DNA of 54,819 nt from Verrucomicrobiota bacterium (GTDB lineage Bacteria > Verrucomicrobiota > Verrucomicrobiia > Opitutales > Opitutaceae), in contig JACRKC010000015.1 of NCBI GenBank assembly GCA_016235555.1, forward strand, positions 1-54,819. The letters are read 5' to 3'. The position numbers and the translations under genes were made by a program. This document shows positions 40,549 to 48,939 of the stretch, piece after piece; within the stretch, counting starts at the first letter, position 1; every line of letters begins with the position of its first letter. The notes beneath the pieces were generated by a model, which did not search any database, was not told the origin of the DNA, and was given only the letters and a program-made list of their open reading frames with translations.

Positions 40549-42768
40549 ATGAAACACATCGCGGTCCTGGGCGTCGCTAGCGGGCGTATGCGAATAGGCG
40601 TTCTCACTTTGGCGGTCTTCGCGACCCTCCTCGGTGGCGGGCTGGCCGCCCAGGAGGCGCGCGTGCGACCGGCCACCGAGGTGTCGATGCCGCGCACCCC
40701 GGACAGCAACAGCCCGGCGTTTTGGCGCGACGGCCGGCTGTTCTGGTTCGGTTCGCACGGCTCGCCGTGGCTCAGCGCCGGCCCGGATCAGTTCGGCCCG
40801 TGGGACACGCGCGCGGCCTCGGTGCCTTCGCCCGACAGCTCGCCGAAGTGGATCGAAGCCGTGTGGCCGGACTCCGATGGCGTCATCTTCGGCTGGTATC
40901 ATGCGGAGCCGGTGAACCTGATTGCGGAGTCGACGCTCACGGCGCCGAAGGTGGGGGCGGCGGTGTCCTTTGATGGTGGTTACACGATGAACGACCTCGG
41001 GTTCATCCTCGAGTCGGGCGACCCGATCGATCCGACGGCGCAGAATGGCTATTTCGCCGGCGGCCACGGCGATTGCTCCGCGGTGCTCGACCGGTCGAAA
41101 AAATATTTCTACTTCTTCTTCGGCAACTACGGCGGGGCGGCGGAGACCCAGGGCGTGTGCGTGGCGCGCATGGCCTATGAGGACCGCCACAATCCTTCGG
41201 GCAAGGTCTGGAAATATCACAACGGCGCGTGGCAGGAAGCCGGCCGCGGTGGACGCGTGACGCCGATCTTTCCCGTGCGCAAGGCGTGGGCGTCGCGCTA
41301 TCCCGATGCCTTCTGGGGCCCGTCCGTCCACTGGAACACCCACCTCAACTGCTACGTGATGCTGCTCAACCGTGCCGCGGGAGTGCCAAGTTGGGGCCAG
41401 GAGGGCGTATATGTTTCGTTCTGTGCCGACCTCACCAAGCCGGAGACATGGAGCGAGCCAAGGAAGGTGCTCGACCGGGCCGAGATCGGCGATCCGGGAT
41501 CCTATTACCCGCAGGTGATGGGGCTGGAGTCCGGCGGGACCGACCGGTGGGCGGGTGAGACCGCGCGGCTTTATGTGCGCGGCGTGTCGAAATGGGAGAT
41601 TGATTTTGTCGCACCGGAAACCGCCCCCACCAACGTCGAGGCGAGCATCACGCCTGCGAGCGGTGAAGTGAAAGCCGGCGAATTTGTGACCCTGGGTGTC
41701 ACGGCCATGGGCCTGCCGCCCTTCACCTATCAATGGGCCAAGGATGGCGTGGCACTGCCGGCGGCCACCGCGGTCAGCCACCTGATCGCAGGAGCCACGG
41801 CGAACGACGCAGGCCGCTACTCCGTGGTGGTGACGAATTCCCTCGGTGAGGCCACGAGCAACACCGTCACGCTCAGTGTCCAAGCCGCCCCGGTCGCGCC
41901 ACCCACGACGCCGACTTCGCCGGTTGCGCCCGGGCCGACGCCAGCTCCTCCACCAGCGCCGGCGCCCGCTCCGACACCGGCTCCGGTTTCGTATCTTTCC
42001 AATCTGTCGGTGCGCGCGATGCTCGCGCCAGGCCAGGGTGATTTGACGGTCGGGTTTTCGCTGAAGAGCCGGTATCCGAAACCGCTGCTCATCCGGGCGG
42101 TGGGACCGTCGCTGACGCTTTTCGGTGTGGCCGACGCAGCCCAGGATCCGCGCCTGCAACTCTTCGATGGCCGTGCGGTGCAAACCGCCGAAAACGACAA
42201 CTGGCTGCCGGCCGATGCGGCGGTGTTTGCCGCGGCGGGTGCGTTTCCGCTGTTGGCCGGAAGCATGGATGCGGCCTTGGTGGCGAAGGTGCCCGCCGGG
42301 CCGGGCACGGCGCGCGTCACCTCACTTGGCGGCGGCGTCGTGCTGGTCGAGATCTATGACGCCGACCCGGAGATGCACTCGAAAGTGGTCAACCTCTCGG
42401 TCCGCACGCTCGCGGGTCCGGGGGCGCAGGCACTGATGGGCGGCTTCAGTGTGACGGGTGGCGGCCCCAAGCGCGTGCTCATCCGGGCATTGGGCCCGCA
42501 GCTGGCGGCTTTCGGCGTGACCAACGCGCTGCCCGATCCGGCGCTCTAAGTTTACGAACGCGGGGTGGTCCGGATCGCGTCCAATGACGACTGGGATGCG
42601 GCCCTCGAGCCCGCCTTCGCCGAGGCCGGCGCGATCCAGCTTCCGCCCGGCAGCCGGGATGCCGCGGTGGTCACGACGTTGACCGCGGGCAACAGCTACA
42701 CGGTGGTGGTGCGCAGCATGAGCCAGGCGGTGGGCGAGACGGTGCTTGAGGTCTACGAGCTGCCGTGA
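40549..42768 (+). pseudogene. Secreted propeller/Ig-domain protein interrupted by one in-frame TAA
   Basis: Signal peptide, then ~320 residues of a glycosidase-like beta-propeller (NSPAFWRDGRLFWFGSHG), an Ig-like domain (~362-445, PPFTYQWAKDGVALP), a long Pro/Ala/Thr linker, and a two-unit C-terminal domain. The frame stops at TAA 42547-42549 after DPAL and continues without shift for 73 more codons as VYERGVVRIASNDDW to a TGA at 42768. In the first unit the same place reads DPRLQLFDG, so the stop replaces a glutamine codon, probably by one C-to-T change. The upstream 666-residue product would lack the end of its last domain. It may be a recent pseudogene, a shortened protein, or a sequencing error. 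An ATG at 40588 is another possible start. Confidence 0.85.
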
Positions 42769-43036
42769 CCCTCTGGGCGGCGCGCGCGTTACTCCCGGAA
42801 AGTCCGGAAGAGGCACGCCGATCACGGAGGGTCTACGAACGAGGGGACGGGCGCTGGTGTCCGGTGCGGCGCGCCGGGTGGGCCTGGCGGCGGGCGGCCG
42901 GAGCCGCGCCGCGATCCGGCGGGTGCGGGTGAGTGAGCGCGCAGCCGGGCCGCATTCGGAGGTCGCGTGCGGGCCGGACACGTGGCAGTTTCCACGGCAC
43001 GGCGGTGACGTCTTCTCCCGCCAACTGTTTCCCGCC

Positions 43037-43786
43037 ATGGATGCTCCAACTCCCCGAATCCCGGCGCCGGCGGCGCTCGGTGCGTTTCAGTTCTTCGTGC
43101 TCCTGCTGTCGATCGCCACCCTGGGTGCGATCGCGGCCGATACGCTCATGCTGCTCCCGCGCGAGGTGTCGCGGATCGTCCAGTGGGTCGACTGGTTCGC
43201 CTGCGGGGCCTTTTTCGTGGATTTCGTGCGGCGGTTCCGGGCCGCGGAGTCGAAAGCCGCCTTCATGAAGTTCGGCTGGATCGATCTGCTCGCGTGCGTG
43301 CCAAACGTCGCCTGGCTGCGCTACGGCCGGTTCATCCGGGTGCTGCAAATCCTGCGGTTGCTGCGCGGTGTGCGCTCGCTGCAGCGCCTGTTTGAGACGT
43401 TCTTTTCGAGCCGGGAAAAAGGCGGGCTGGTTTCGGTCGGCACCTCGGCGTTCCTGCTCATCGTGTTTGCCTCGATGGCGGTGCTGGTGGTGGAGAAGCA
43501 TCCTGATTCGAATATCAAGACGGCCGGCGATGCGATCTGGTGGAGCGTCACGACGGTGACGACGGTGGGCTACGGCGACTTCTACCCGGTGACCCTCGAG
43601 GGCCGGCTGGTGGCGATGGCGCTCATGGTTTCGGGCGTGGGCCTGGTCAGCGTGCTCAGCGGCTTGGTGGCGTCACTGTTCCTCGGACAGCGCGAGGACG
43701 AGGAGGATGAGAAGGTGCTCGCGGAACTGCGGGCTTTGCGCGGCGAAATCGCGCAGCTGCGGGCAGGGAAGCGCGAGGCGCCGTGA
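43037..43786 (+). CDS. Voltage-gated-type potassium channel
   Basis: 249 residues from ATG 43037 (the frame is open upstream, but hydrophobic segments begin only after this Met). Six transmembrane helices with an Arg-rich S4 (RYGRFIRVLQILRLLRGVRS) and the pore filter TVGYGD at 176-181. A short acidic coiled tail (EDEEDEKVLAELRALRGEIA) follows S6. It would pass K+ across the inner membrane with voltage dependence. It stands alone between the interrupted propeller gene and a convergent hypothetical gene. Confidence 0.92.
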   Translation: MDAPTPRIPAPAALGAFQFFVLLLSIATLGAIAADTLMLLPREVSRIVQWVDWFACGAFFVDFVRRFRAAESKAAFMKFGWIDLLACVPNVAWLRYGRFIRVLQILRLLRGVRSLQRLFETFFSSREKGGLVSVGTSAFLLIVFASMAVLVVEKHPDSNIKTAGDAIWWSVTTVTTVGYGDFYPVTLEGRLVAMALMVSGVGLVSVLSGLVASLFLGQREDEEDEKVLAELRALRGEIAQLRAGKREAP

Positions 43787-43801
43787 GTCGCCCGGGCGCG
43801 G

Positions 43802-44284
43802 TCATCGGAAGATGCGACGCATGCGGGACTGGGGTGCGTGGGGTGCGCCGGTGACGGGTGAAGGGTGGCCGGCCGTCTTCGACGCGCTGATCCAGCCGAA
43901 GCGACCGCCGTGCGGCCAGGGGCTGATTTTGCCCGCTCGGTCGACGACATGGATGCGGAGTGCGAACGGATGTCCGCGAACATCGAGCCGCGGACCATGC
44001 GGTGGCTCGCCCCCGCCAAAATAGGAAACCTTGCGCACCACGTGAATCCAGCCGAGCCGGTCGCGGGCCGGAATCCGGTGCAGCTGCCGGCGGGCATCAC
44101 CCCGCGTGGCAAAAATGTGGCCGCAGTTTTCTTCGCCGATTTCGGCGAAGGAGGTCGCCATGTCGCTGGCGAGGCAGGCGAAGCGTAGCGGCGTGGCTGC
44201 GATGACGTAGCCGACGGTCCGGCCGGTCCGCAACGCATCGGCGAAGCTGGTCGAGACCGAAACCGGATCCGGAGTTGGAGCCAC
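43802..44284 (-). CDS. Hypothetical protein (160 aa)
   Basis: From a GTG at 44284. I do not recognise a family. The frame has the high third-position GC of real genes here. Visible segments include VGYVIAATPLRFACLASDMA, EIGEENCGHIFATRGDARRQ and WIHVVRKVSYFGGGE, which read like a small alpha/beta domain; the C-terminus is Arg/Pro-rich. No signal peptide or membrane helix. It is convergent with the K+ channel gene, 15 bases away. The start is uncertain. Confidence 0.6.
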   Translation of the reverse strand: MAPTPDPVSVSTSFADALRTGRTVGYVIAATPLRFACLASDMATSFAEIGEENCGHIFATRGDARRQLHRIPARDRLGWIHVVRKVSYFGGGEPPHGPRLDVRGHPFALRIHVVDRAGKISPWPHGGRFGWISASKTAGHPSPVTGAPHAPQSRMRRIFR

Positions 44285-44348
44285 GCCGAGGGGATGAAGG
44301 ACGGACCAACGGGCGGCAAGCGCGCGCTGGCGCCGCGCCGCCGCGTAT

Positions 44349-44500
44349 CTCAGAGGGTGCCGAGAAAGGATTCACCGGTTTGTCACTCTGGGCGGAGCGA
44401 AGAATCCAGCAGGGATTCCGCGCCTCGGAGAATGTTGCGGAGATCCAACTGGATTCTTCGCTGCGCTCAGAATGACAGGCCTTTTTCGACGCCCTCTCAG
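44349..44500. repeat. Nested element: CTCAGAGGG outer arms around a TGTCACTCTGGGCGG element
   Basis: Outer arms CTCAGAGGGTGCCGAGAAAG (44349) and CTTTTTCGACGCCCTCTCAG (44481) pair. Inside, at 44381-44477, TGTCACTCTGGGCGGAGCGA pairs with TTCGCTGCGCTCAGAATGAC. The inner unit resembles the dispersed GTCATTCTGAGCG repeats known in many phyla. Confidence 0.9.
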
Positions 44501-44514
44501 CCGGAACATTGCGA

Positions 44515-44631
44515 GGTGGAGCGCGTTGCCCTCAACGCGCTGGTGTGAAGGTGGGAGCGGGTTCATTCCGCGACTCGTCGGGGCGTAAAGCCCCTCCCAC
44601 AAAAAGCGCGTTGGGGGCAACGCGCTCCACC
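44515..44631. repeat. 117-bp nested palindromic element, GGTGGAGCGCGTTG family, copy 2
   Basis: The same length and order as at 37686: outer arms GGTGGAGCGCGTTGCCCTCA / TTGGGGGCAACGCGCTCCAC and inner GGTGGGAGCGGGTTCATTCC / AAAGCCCCTCCCAC. Several base differences are paired changes in the outer stem (GACCGC in copy 1, GCCCTC here). Confidence 0.95.
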
Positions 44632-44698
44632 TCGATCCGATCTTTTCGCCGGCGAAACCACCTTCAAATGCACGAGTCCGGCCCGGTGTCGCACCGAT

Positions 44699-44765
44699 GT
44701 AGCGGGAACGGCGCTTTTCAAGCGCCGCAGCCCTAAATCCGGCGGTTGGAAACCGCCGCTCCTAC
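44699..44765. repeat. Twin-hairpin element, GGCGCTTTTCAAGCGCC/GGCGGTTGGAAACCGCC family
   Basis: The hairpins GGCGCTTttcAAGCGCC and GGCGGTTggaAACCGCC are enclosed by GTAGCGG and a terminal CTCCTAC. The partner copy is at 15159-15211. Confidence 0.9.
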
Positions 44766-44776
44766 GGCGCCACGCG

Positions 44777-45661
44777 TCAGACCTCGCACAGTTTCATCAT
44801 CTTCGCGAGCGTGGGCAGCGCGTCCTTCGTCGGCGTGTATTCGTGCGAGAGGATGCCCTTGTAGCCGAGGTCGGCGATGGCCTTGCAGACAGCCGGGTAA
44901 TAGATCTCCTGCGTCTCGTCGAACTCGTGCCGGCCGGGGTTGCCGGCGGTGTGAAAGTGGCCGATCCAGGCGATGTTTTGCTGGATGGTGCGGATGACGT
45001 CACCCTCCATGATCTGCATGTGGTAGATGTCGTAGAGCAGCTTCACCCGCGGCGAGTTGACGCGTTTGCAGAGCTCGACGCCCCACGCGGTGTGATCGCA
45101 GACATAGCCGGGGTGGTTGACCTTGCTGTTGAGCAGCTCGATGCAGAGCGTGACGCCGGAGTCCTCGGCGAGTTGCTTGATGCCGCTGAGGAACACCGCG
45201 CAGTGGTCCATGCTCCGGGCGTCGGTGAACGAGCCGCGGTCGCCCGCGAGCACGATCACGTTCGGGGCGCCGGCGGCGGCCGCAACCTTGATGGCGGCGC
45301 GCATCTTCACGTCGATGTCGGCATGGAGCTTGGGGTCGTTGATGCCGGCTTTGATGCCGCTGCCACCGGGCACCATCGTGGGGACGAGGCCATATTTTTT
45401 CAGCGTGGGAAACATCTCCGGCCCGACGAGATCGATGCCGACGGCACCGAGGCGCGCAGCTTCGCGGCACATCTCATCGTCAGTGAGCTTCACGCCGCGG
45501 AAGACGCCGCGGCAGAGGCCCTGGCGCAGGCGGCCCGGGCGCGAGGCGGGCGCGGAATCTGCGGCGCGAAGCGGGGAGGAGAGGAGCCCGAAGGCGCCGA
45601 GGCCGCCGAGCGCGGTGAGAAAATCGCGGCGGGGAAGGGTGGAGGCACGGGAGGTATTCAT
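44777..45661 (-). CDS. Tat-exported TIM-barrel isomerase/epimerase (hydroxypyruvate-isomerase-like)
   Basis: 294 residues from ATG 45661, which gives the twin-arginine signal LPRRDFLTALGG. The xylose-isomerase-like barrel has CREAARLGAVGIDLVG, a Glu in LCIELLNSKVNHPGYVCDH, LLYDIYHMQIMEGD and IGHFHTAGNPGRHE, which hold the metal ligands (Glu, Asp, His, Glu). Hydroxypyruvate isomerase (Hyi) is the nearest named enzyme, but the exported Verrucomicrobial homologues have unknown substrates, probably keto- or aldose sugars. It is followed on the minus strand only by the element-rich gap. Confidence 0.87.
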   Translation of the reverse strand: MNTSRASTLPRRDFLTALGGLGAFGLLSSPLRAADSAPASRPGRLRQGLCRGVFRGVKLTDDEMCREAARLGAVGIDLVGPEMFPTLKKYGLVPTMVPGGSGIKAGINDPKLHADIDVKMRAAIKVAAAAGAPNVIVLAGDRGSFTDARSMDHCAVFLSGIKQLAEDSGVTLCIELLNSKVNHPGYVCDHTAWGVELCKRVNSPRVKLLYDIYHMQIMEGDVIRTIQQNIAWIGHFHTAGNPGRHEFDETQEIYYPAVCKAIADLGYKGILSHEYTPTKDALPTLAKMMKLCEV

Positions 45662-45821
45662 GGCAGGCGAAGGATAACACCAACCGGTGCGGCCGTGAGG
45701 CGGAATACACCGGCAGCGACGGCCAGCGTGCCCGAAGTCCGGGCGATGGCGAGTGCGGGCATTGCGCGGATTTTGGCGAAGGCGCGGCGCCGCCTCGCCG
45801 GCGGCGGCGCAGGCCGGAAAT

Positions 45822-45855
45822 AAAAACGCCCGTCGCACAAGGCGGCGGGCGGGGG
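45822..45855 (-). terminator. Rho-independent terminator (minus strand)
   Basis: Read on the minus strand, CGCCCGCCGCC and GACGGGCG form a stem followed by TTTTTAT. It lies about 22 bases past the stop of the coiled-coil protein gene at 45877-46365. Confidence 0.82.
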
Positions 45856-45876
45856 AAAGGCGGAGCGGTCGTCGGG

Positions 45877-46365
45877 TTACTTCTTTTTCTTCGCGGCGGC
45901 TTCTTTCTCGGCCTTGGCGGCGAGTTCCTTCTGCTCCTTCTCGAATTTCGCGGCCTCTTCGTCCGACACGAACATGTACACGTGCGAGACTTCGGGCACG
46001 ATCGTGTAGTTGCGCTCGAGCGAAAAACCGTAAGTCCTGACCATGAGTTGATGGTTCTCGTTCAGCTTGGCCATCAAGGCATCAAGCTGCGCTTTCAGTT
46101 CCTTCTTCTTCGCCGGGTCGGCTTCCTTTTCGAGCCGGGCGTTGAGTTCGATCGCCTGCTGGCGCTGGGTCTGGACCAACTGGACGTTGGCTTGGAACTG
46201 CTGGTTGGCCTCGACCGTGTTGAGCGTGCTCACGCGGATGAGCTTTTGCTGTTTCGGCGCGGCGGCGGGGGCCGGTGCGGGTGCCGCTTTCTTGGTGTCG
46301 GCACCCACGGCGGCGAGGGCAAGGGAGGAGAAAAGGGCGAGTGCGCCCACGAGTTTCTTGGTCAT
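45877..46365 (-). CDS. Secreted coiled-coil (OmpH-like) protein
   Basis: 162 residues. Signal peptide (LVGALALFSSLALAAVGA), an Ala/Pro/Lys linker, then a helical region rich in Gln, Glu and Lys (ANQQFQANVQLVQTQRQQAI, LEKEADPAKKKELKAQLDAL) and a Lys/Ala/Glu tail ending in AAAKKKK. It resembles the periplasmic chaperone OmpH/Skp in composition and length, without a specific motif. It has its own terminator downstream, so it is a single-gene unit. Confidence 0.8.
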   Translation of the reverse strand: MTKKLVGALALFSSLALAAVGADTKKAAPAPAPAAAPKQQKLIRVSTLNTVEANQQFQANVQLVQTQRQQAIELNARLEKEADPAKKKELKAQLDALMAKLNENHQLMVRTYGFSLERNYTIVPEVSHVYMFVSDEEAAKFEKEQKELAAKAEKEAAAKKKK

Positions 46366-46461
46366 GGTGACGGGTTGGTTGATTGATCAGAGGAGTTTTG
46401 GCGATGAAAAGGCGGAGCCTCCCGGGGCACATATCGGGTGGCAACACCAGAAACGGCCGGT

Positions 46462-46622
46462 CGGCGGCATGGGGTGTAACTCAAACTTAGGTCAGTTCTC
46501 GAATGCCTCGGTGGTGGCGGCGGTCTATGACCGCCGTCGTTGCGCCAAGTGCATTCGTTCGGCGGTCATAGACCGCCGCTACAAATCACTGACCTCGGTT
46601 TGAGTCACACCCGGCGGCATGG
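46462..46622. repeat. Nested palindromic element with 11-bp flanking direct repeats
   Basis: The outer arms GGTGTAACTCAAACTTAGGT (from 46473) and ACCTCGGTTTGAGTCACACC (to 46611) enclose an inner CGGCGGTCTATGACCGCCG twin hairpin (46513-46582). CGGCGGCATGG stands as a direct repeat at 46462-46472 and 46612-46622, immediately outside the arms, as a target-site duplication would. The size without flanks is 139 bases. Confidence 0.88.
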
Positions 46623-46643
46623 ACCGCCAGACGCGGCGGCGGT

Positions 46644-47219
46644 TCACTTCTTCTTGTCGCCGGGCAGGAGTCGCTGCGGCAGATCGCGAAAGCGCGCCGG
46701 CCGGCCGCCGGCAAAATCGAGCACCCACAGCCGGTCGTAGGATTTGCCGGGCCACTGGTCGGGGCCTTTGCGCCAGCCGAGGGCTGCGAGGATCTTGGGG
46801 ATGGCGTCGTGCTCCCAGCAGACGATCACGGTTTTGCCGTCGGCTCGTGGGTCCATCAGCAGCGCGCGGGCGACGGCGGACACTTCGTCGCGGGTGAAGC
46901 GGGCGTCGACCGTCAGGCCGAGGGCGCGGGCGGTGGGTTCGATGGTCTGGATCGGGCGGGCGGATGTGGTGAGCCGGGCCTGTTTCATCGCGTAGATGAC
47001 GGCGGCCGGGCCGTGTTCCAGCGCGCGGGCATCCTGGGTGAAAAGCGCGACCAACGCTTGCGCCCGCTCGCGGCCTTTTTCGCTGAGATCGATGCCGCTG
47101 TCGGGTTTTTCCGCGTGGCGCAGGAAAATGATCTGCGCCGGCGCTGCTGCGGCGACGGCCGCGCCGAGCAACGCCAGCAGCCAGGCCAGGCAGCGGAGGC
47201 GGGAGCGCGAGGCAGACAT
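46644..47219 (-). CDS. Exported histidine phosphatase superfamily protein
   Basis: 191 residues from ATG 47219. Signal peptide (CLAWLLALLGAAVAAAA) and the phosphohistidine motif as FLRHAEKPDSG, then ARPIQTIEPTARALGL and IVCWEHDAIPKILAALGW, where the second catalytic His (EHD) lies. The fold is that of branch 1 phosphoglycerate-mutase-like phosphatases. Periplasmic, substrate unknown (phosphorylated sugars or phospholipid head groups are common). The Lys-rich C-terminus (LLPGDKKK) is 62 bases from the palindromic element. Confidence 0.85.
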   Translation of the reverse strand: MSASRSRLRCLAWLLALLGAAVAAAAPAQIIFLRHAEKPDSGIDLSEKGRERAQALVALFTQDARALEHGPAAVIYAMKQARLTTSARPIQTIEPTARALGLTVDARFTRDEVSAVARALLMDPRADGKTVIVCWEHDAIPKILAALGWRKGPDQWPGKSYDRLWVLDFAGGRPARFRDLPQRLLPGDKKK

Positions 47220-47317
47220 GGCTCGCAGCAAATGCGCCGGTGCGCGGGGCGCAAGCACGCGGGCGCGGGCGGCGGCCCGGAAAGACTCCGACGCATCGTG
47301 GTCGCGATGCGCCGGTC

Positions 47318-48661
47318 TCACTGATCGTCGTCCAACGAGAGCAGTGCCGCCGCGAGCACCGGCGCCGGGGTGGCGGGAGCGGAGGGCGTGAAGCCCGCCA
47401 AGCGCATCGCGCGTTGCACTTCGGGCGCGCGCATGAACGTGCGCCACACGAAACCGTTGCGCAGGTTTTCCGCCATGAGCAGCGTGATGCCCACATTGAT
47501 GCCGATCACATCTGAGCCGACCCAGCCGGTGTGCGGGTTGAAGGCGTCGGCGAAACCGTAGCGGCCCCAGATTTTCTCGCCGCCGGCATCGCGCATGCGA
47601 CGGAGCGAGGCGAGGCACTCGCGGGGCGCAAAGGGCAGGGAGCCGCCGGGGGCGCACGGCACGAGCGTGCCGTCGGTGTCGCCGTCGGTGAGCGCCGCCA
47701 TGCCCCATCCGGTGTAGCCGTGCGCGCTATCGGAGGCGGTGAGGCCCCAGAGGTCGCGCGACCACCGGGGAAACCGCAACGACAACTCCCCGCTTCGCTC
47801 GCGTTGCGCCAGTGTCGCCGCGACGGAGTTGGCCCAATAGTCGGCGTGTTGGTCGCGTCGGTCGCGGAAGTCGAACCACGCGTGAGAATACTGGTGCGTG
47901 AAAAGCGCGCCGCCGCGGATGAAGGTCTGCCCGCCCGCAGTGATGAGTGGCTCGCGGCGCCAGGCGTCCCACGCTGCGGGGGCGAGCGCGTGGGCGGGTG
48001 CGCCGATGCCGAGCAGGTAAAGGCCCATCAGCTCCGAGTAGCTGTCCCAGCGGCTGCGGAGGAAGCCCGCTTCGGGCCGCCAGCCGTGGGAGAGGGTGGC
48101 GCCGCCGTTGAGCGCCCAGCGCCAGTCGATGCGCGCATAGAGCTGGTCGACGAGCGCGGAGATCGCGGCATCGCGGAAGTGCTCGCGTGCGGTCAGGGCG
48201 CCTTGGAGGAACAGCGCGGTGTCGATCGTGGAGGCTTCGCAGTCCCACACGCGCCGGCCGGTGGCGGCGTCGACAAAATGAAACAGCCAGCCGCGCTCGT
48301 GCGCGTGCTCGGTGGCGAGGAAGCGGAGTGTTTGCACCACGCGGCGCCGGGCTTCCTCGTGGCGAACCCAGCCGCGCTCGTCGGCGATGCACCAAGCGGT
48401 CAGCGCGAAGCCCGTCGCAGCGACGCTCGACGGCGCGCGGCTGAGCGTGCCGTCGGTCGGTGCGCGGTCGCGCGTAAGGCCCGTGTCGAGGTCGGTGTGC
48501 TCGACGAAGAACCGGACGGCGCGGTGTTCTAGATCGTCGAGCAGCGCGGCGTCGGCGGTCGCCAGCGGAGCCGGCTCGGTGGCAGACAGTGCCGCGGTCG
48601 CCAGGACCAGCACAGCGACGAGAGGAGCGACTTGGGGTTTGGGGTAGTCGAGTGTCCGCAT
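47318..48661 (-). CDS. Exported glycoamylase-like (PF10091-type) glycosidase
   Basis: 447 residues from ATG 48661. Signal peptide (APLVAVLVLATAALS), then an alpha/alpha-barrel with RAVRFFVEHTDLDTGLTRDR, GFALTAWCIADERGW, the FHFVDAATGRRVWDCEASTI segment with the likely Asp/Glu pair, YSHAWFDFRDRRDQHADYW and a C-terminal GYTGWGMAALTDGD. The family includes beta-1,2-glucan- and beta-glucan-active enzymes. It is likely periplasmic and involved in oligosaccharide trimming. Upstream on the same strand are the palindromic element at 48812 and the heparinase-like gene. Confidence 0.87.
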   Translation of the reverse strand: MRTLDYPKPQVAPLVAVLVLATAALSATEPAPLATADAALLDDLEHRAVRFFVEHTDLDTGLTRDRAPTDGTLSRAPSSVAATGFALTAWCIADERGWVRHEEARRRVVQTLRFLATEHAHERGWLFHFVDAATGRRVWDCEASTIDTALFLQGALTAREHFRDAAISALVDQLYARIDWRWALNGGATLSHGWRPEAGFLRSRWDSYSELMGLYLLGIGAPAHALAPAAWDAWRREPLITAGGQTFIRGGALFTHQYSHAWFDFRDRRDQHADYWANSVAATLAQRERSGELSLRFPRWSRDLWGLTASDSAHGYTGWGMAALTDGDTDGTLVPCAPGGSLPFAPRECLASLRRMRDAGGEKIWGRYGFADAFNPHTGWVGSDVIGINVGITLLMAENLRNGFVWRTFMRAPEVQRAMRLAGFTPSAPATPAPVLAAALLSLDDDQ

Positions 48662-48811
48662 GCTGCGAGCCACTGCCGGCCTTGTTATCGGCCCGTGCGG
48701 CGGTCGCGAGCAGAATGTTTGCGCGGGACGGAAATTTTCAGCGCGGCCGCGTGCGCCCACCGGGAGCGGGAGGATCGCCGAGCATTTTCTCTGATCGGAG
48801 ACTTCTTGGAT

Positions 48812-48885
48812 AGTAGTGCGGTGCTTCAGCCCGCACTCCGAACCATCTTCCTCGATCGAGTGCGGGCTGAAGCACCGCACTACTT
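48812..48885. repeat. Palindromic element AGTAGTGCGGTGCTTCAGCC
   Basis: A 74-base near-perfect inverted repeat: AGTAGTGCGGTGCTTCAGCC and GGCTGAAGCACCGCACTACT, with the loop partly palindromic too. It lies in the 278-base gap between two minus-strand genes and thus in the 5' region of the glycoamylase-like gene. No second copy is seen here. Confidence 0.93.
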
Positions 48886-48939
48886 CGGAGGCACTCGTCG
48901 GCGTGATCGCGCGAAACTCGTTTGGCTGGCGCTGCTCCT

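Larger units (their letters stand above)
44285..44776. other. 492-bp gene-free region holding three palindromic elements
   Basis: No gene. Three different elements stand in a row: a nested TGTCACTCTGGGCGG element (44349-44500), the 117-base GGTGGAGCGCGTTG element (44515-44631) and a GGCGCTTTT twin hairpin (44699-44765). The region lies between the 5' end of a minus-strand hypothetical gene and the 3' end of the minus-strand TIM-barrel gene. Confidence 0.85.

Noticed and set aside
44515-44631. Palindromic elements as intrinsic terminators
   Set aside because: The stems lack a following T-run and several copies lie inside genes or before starts, so termination cannot be their general role.
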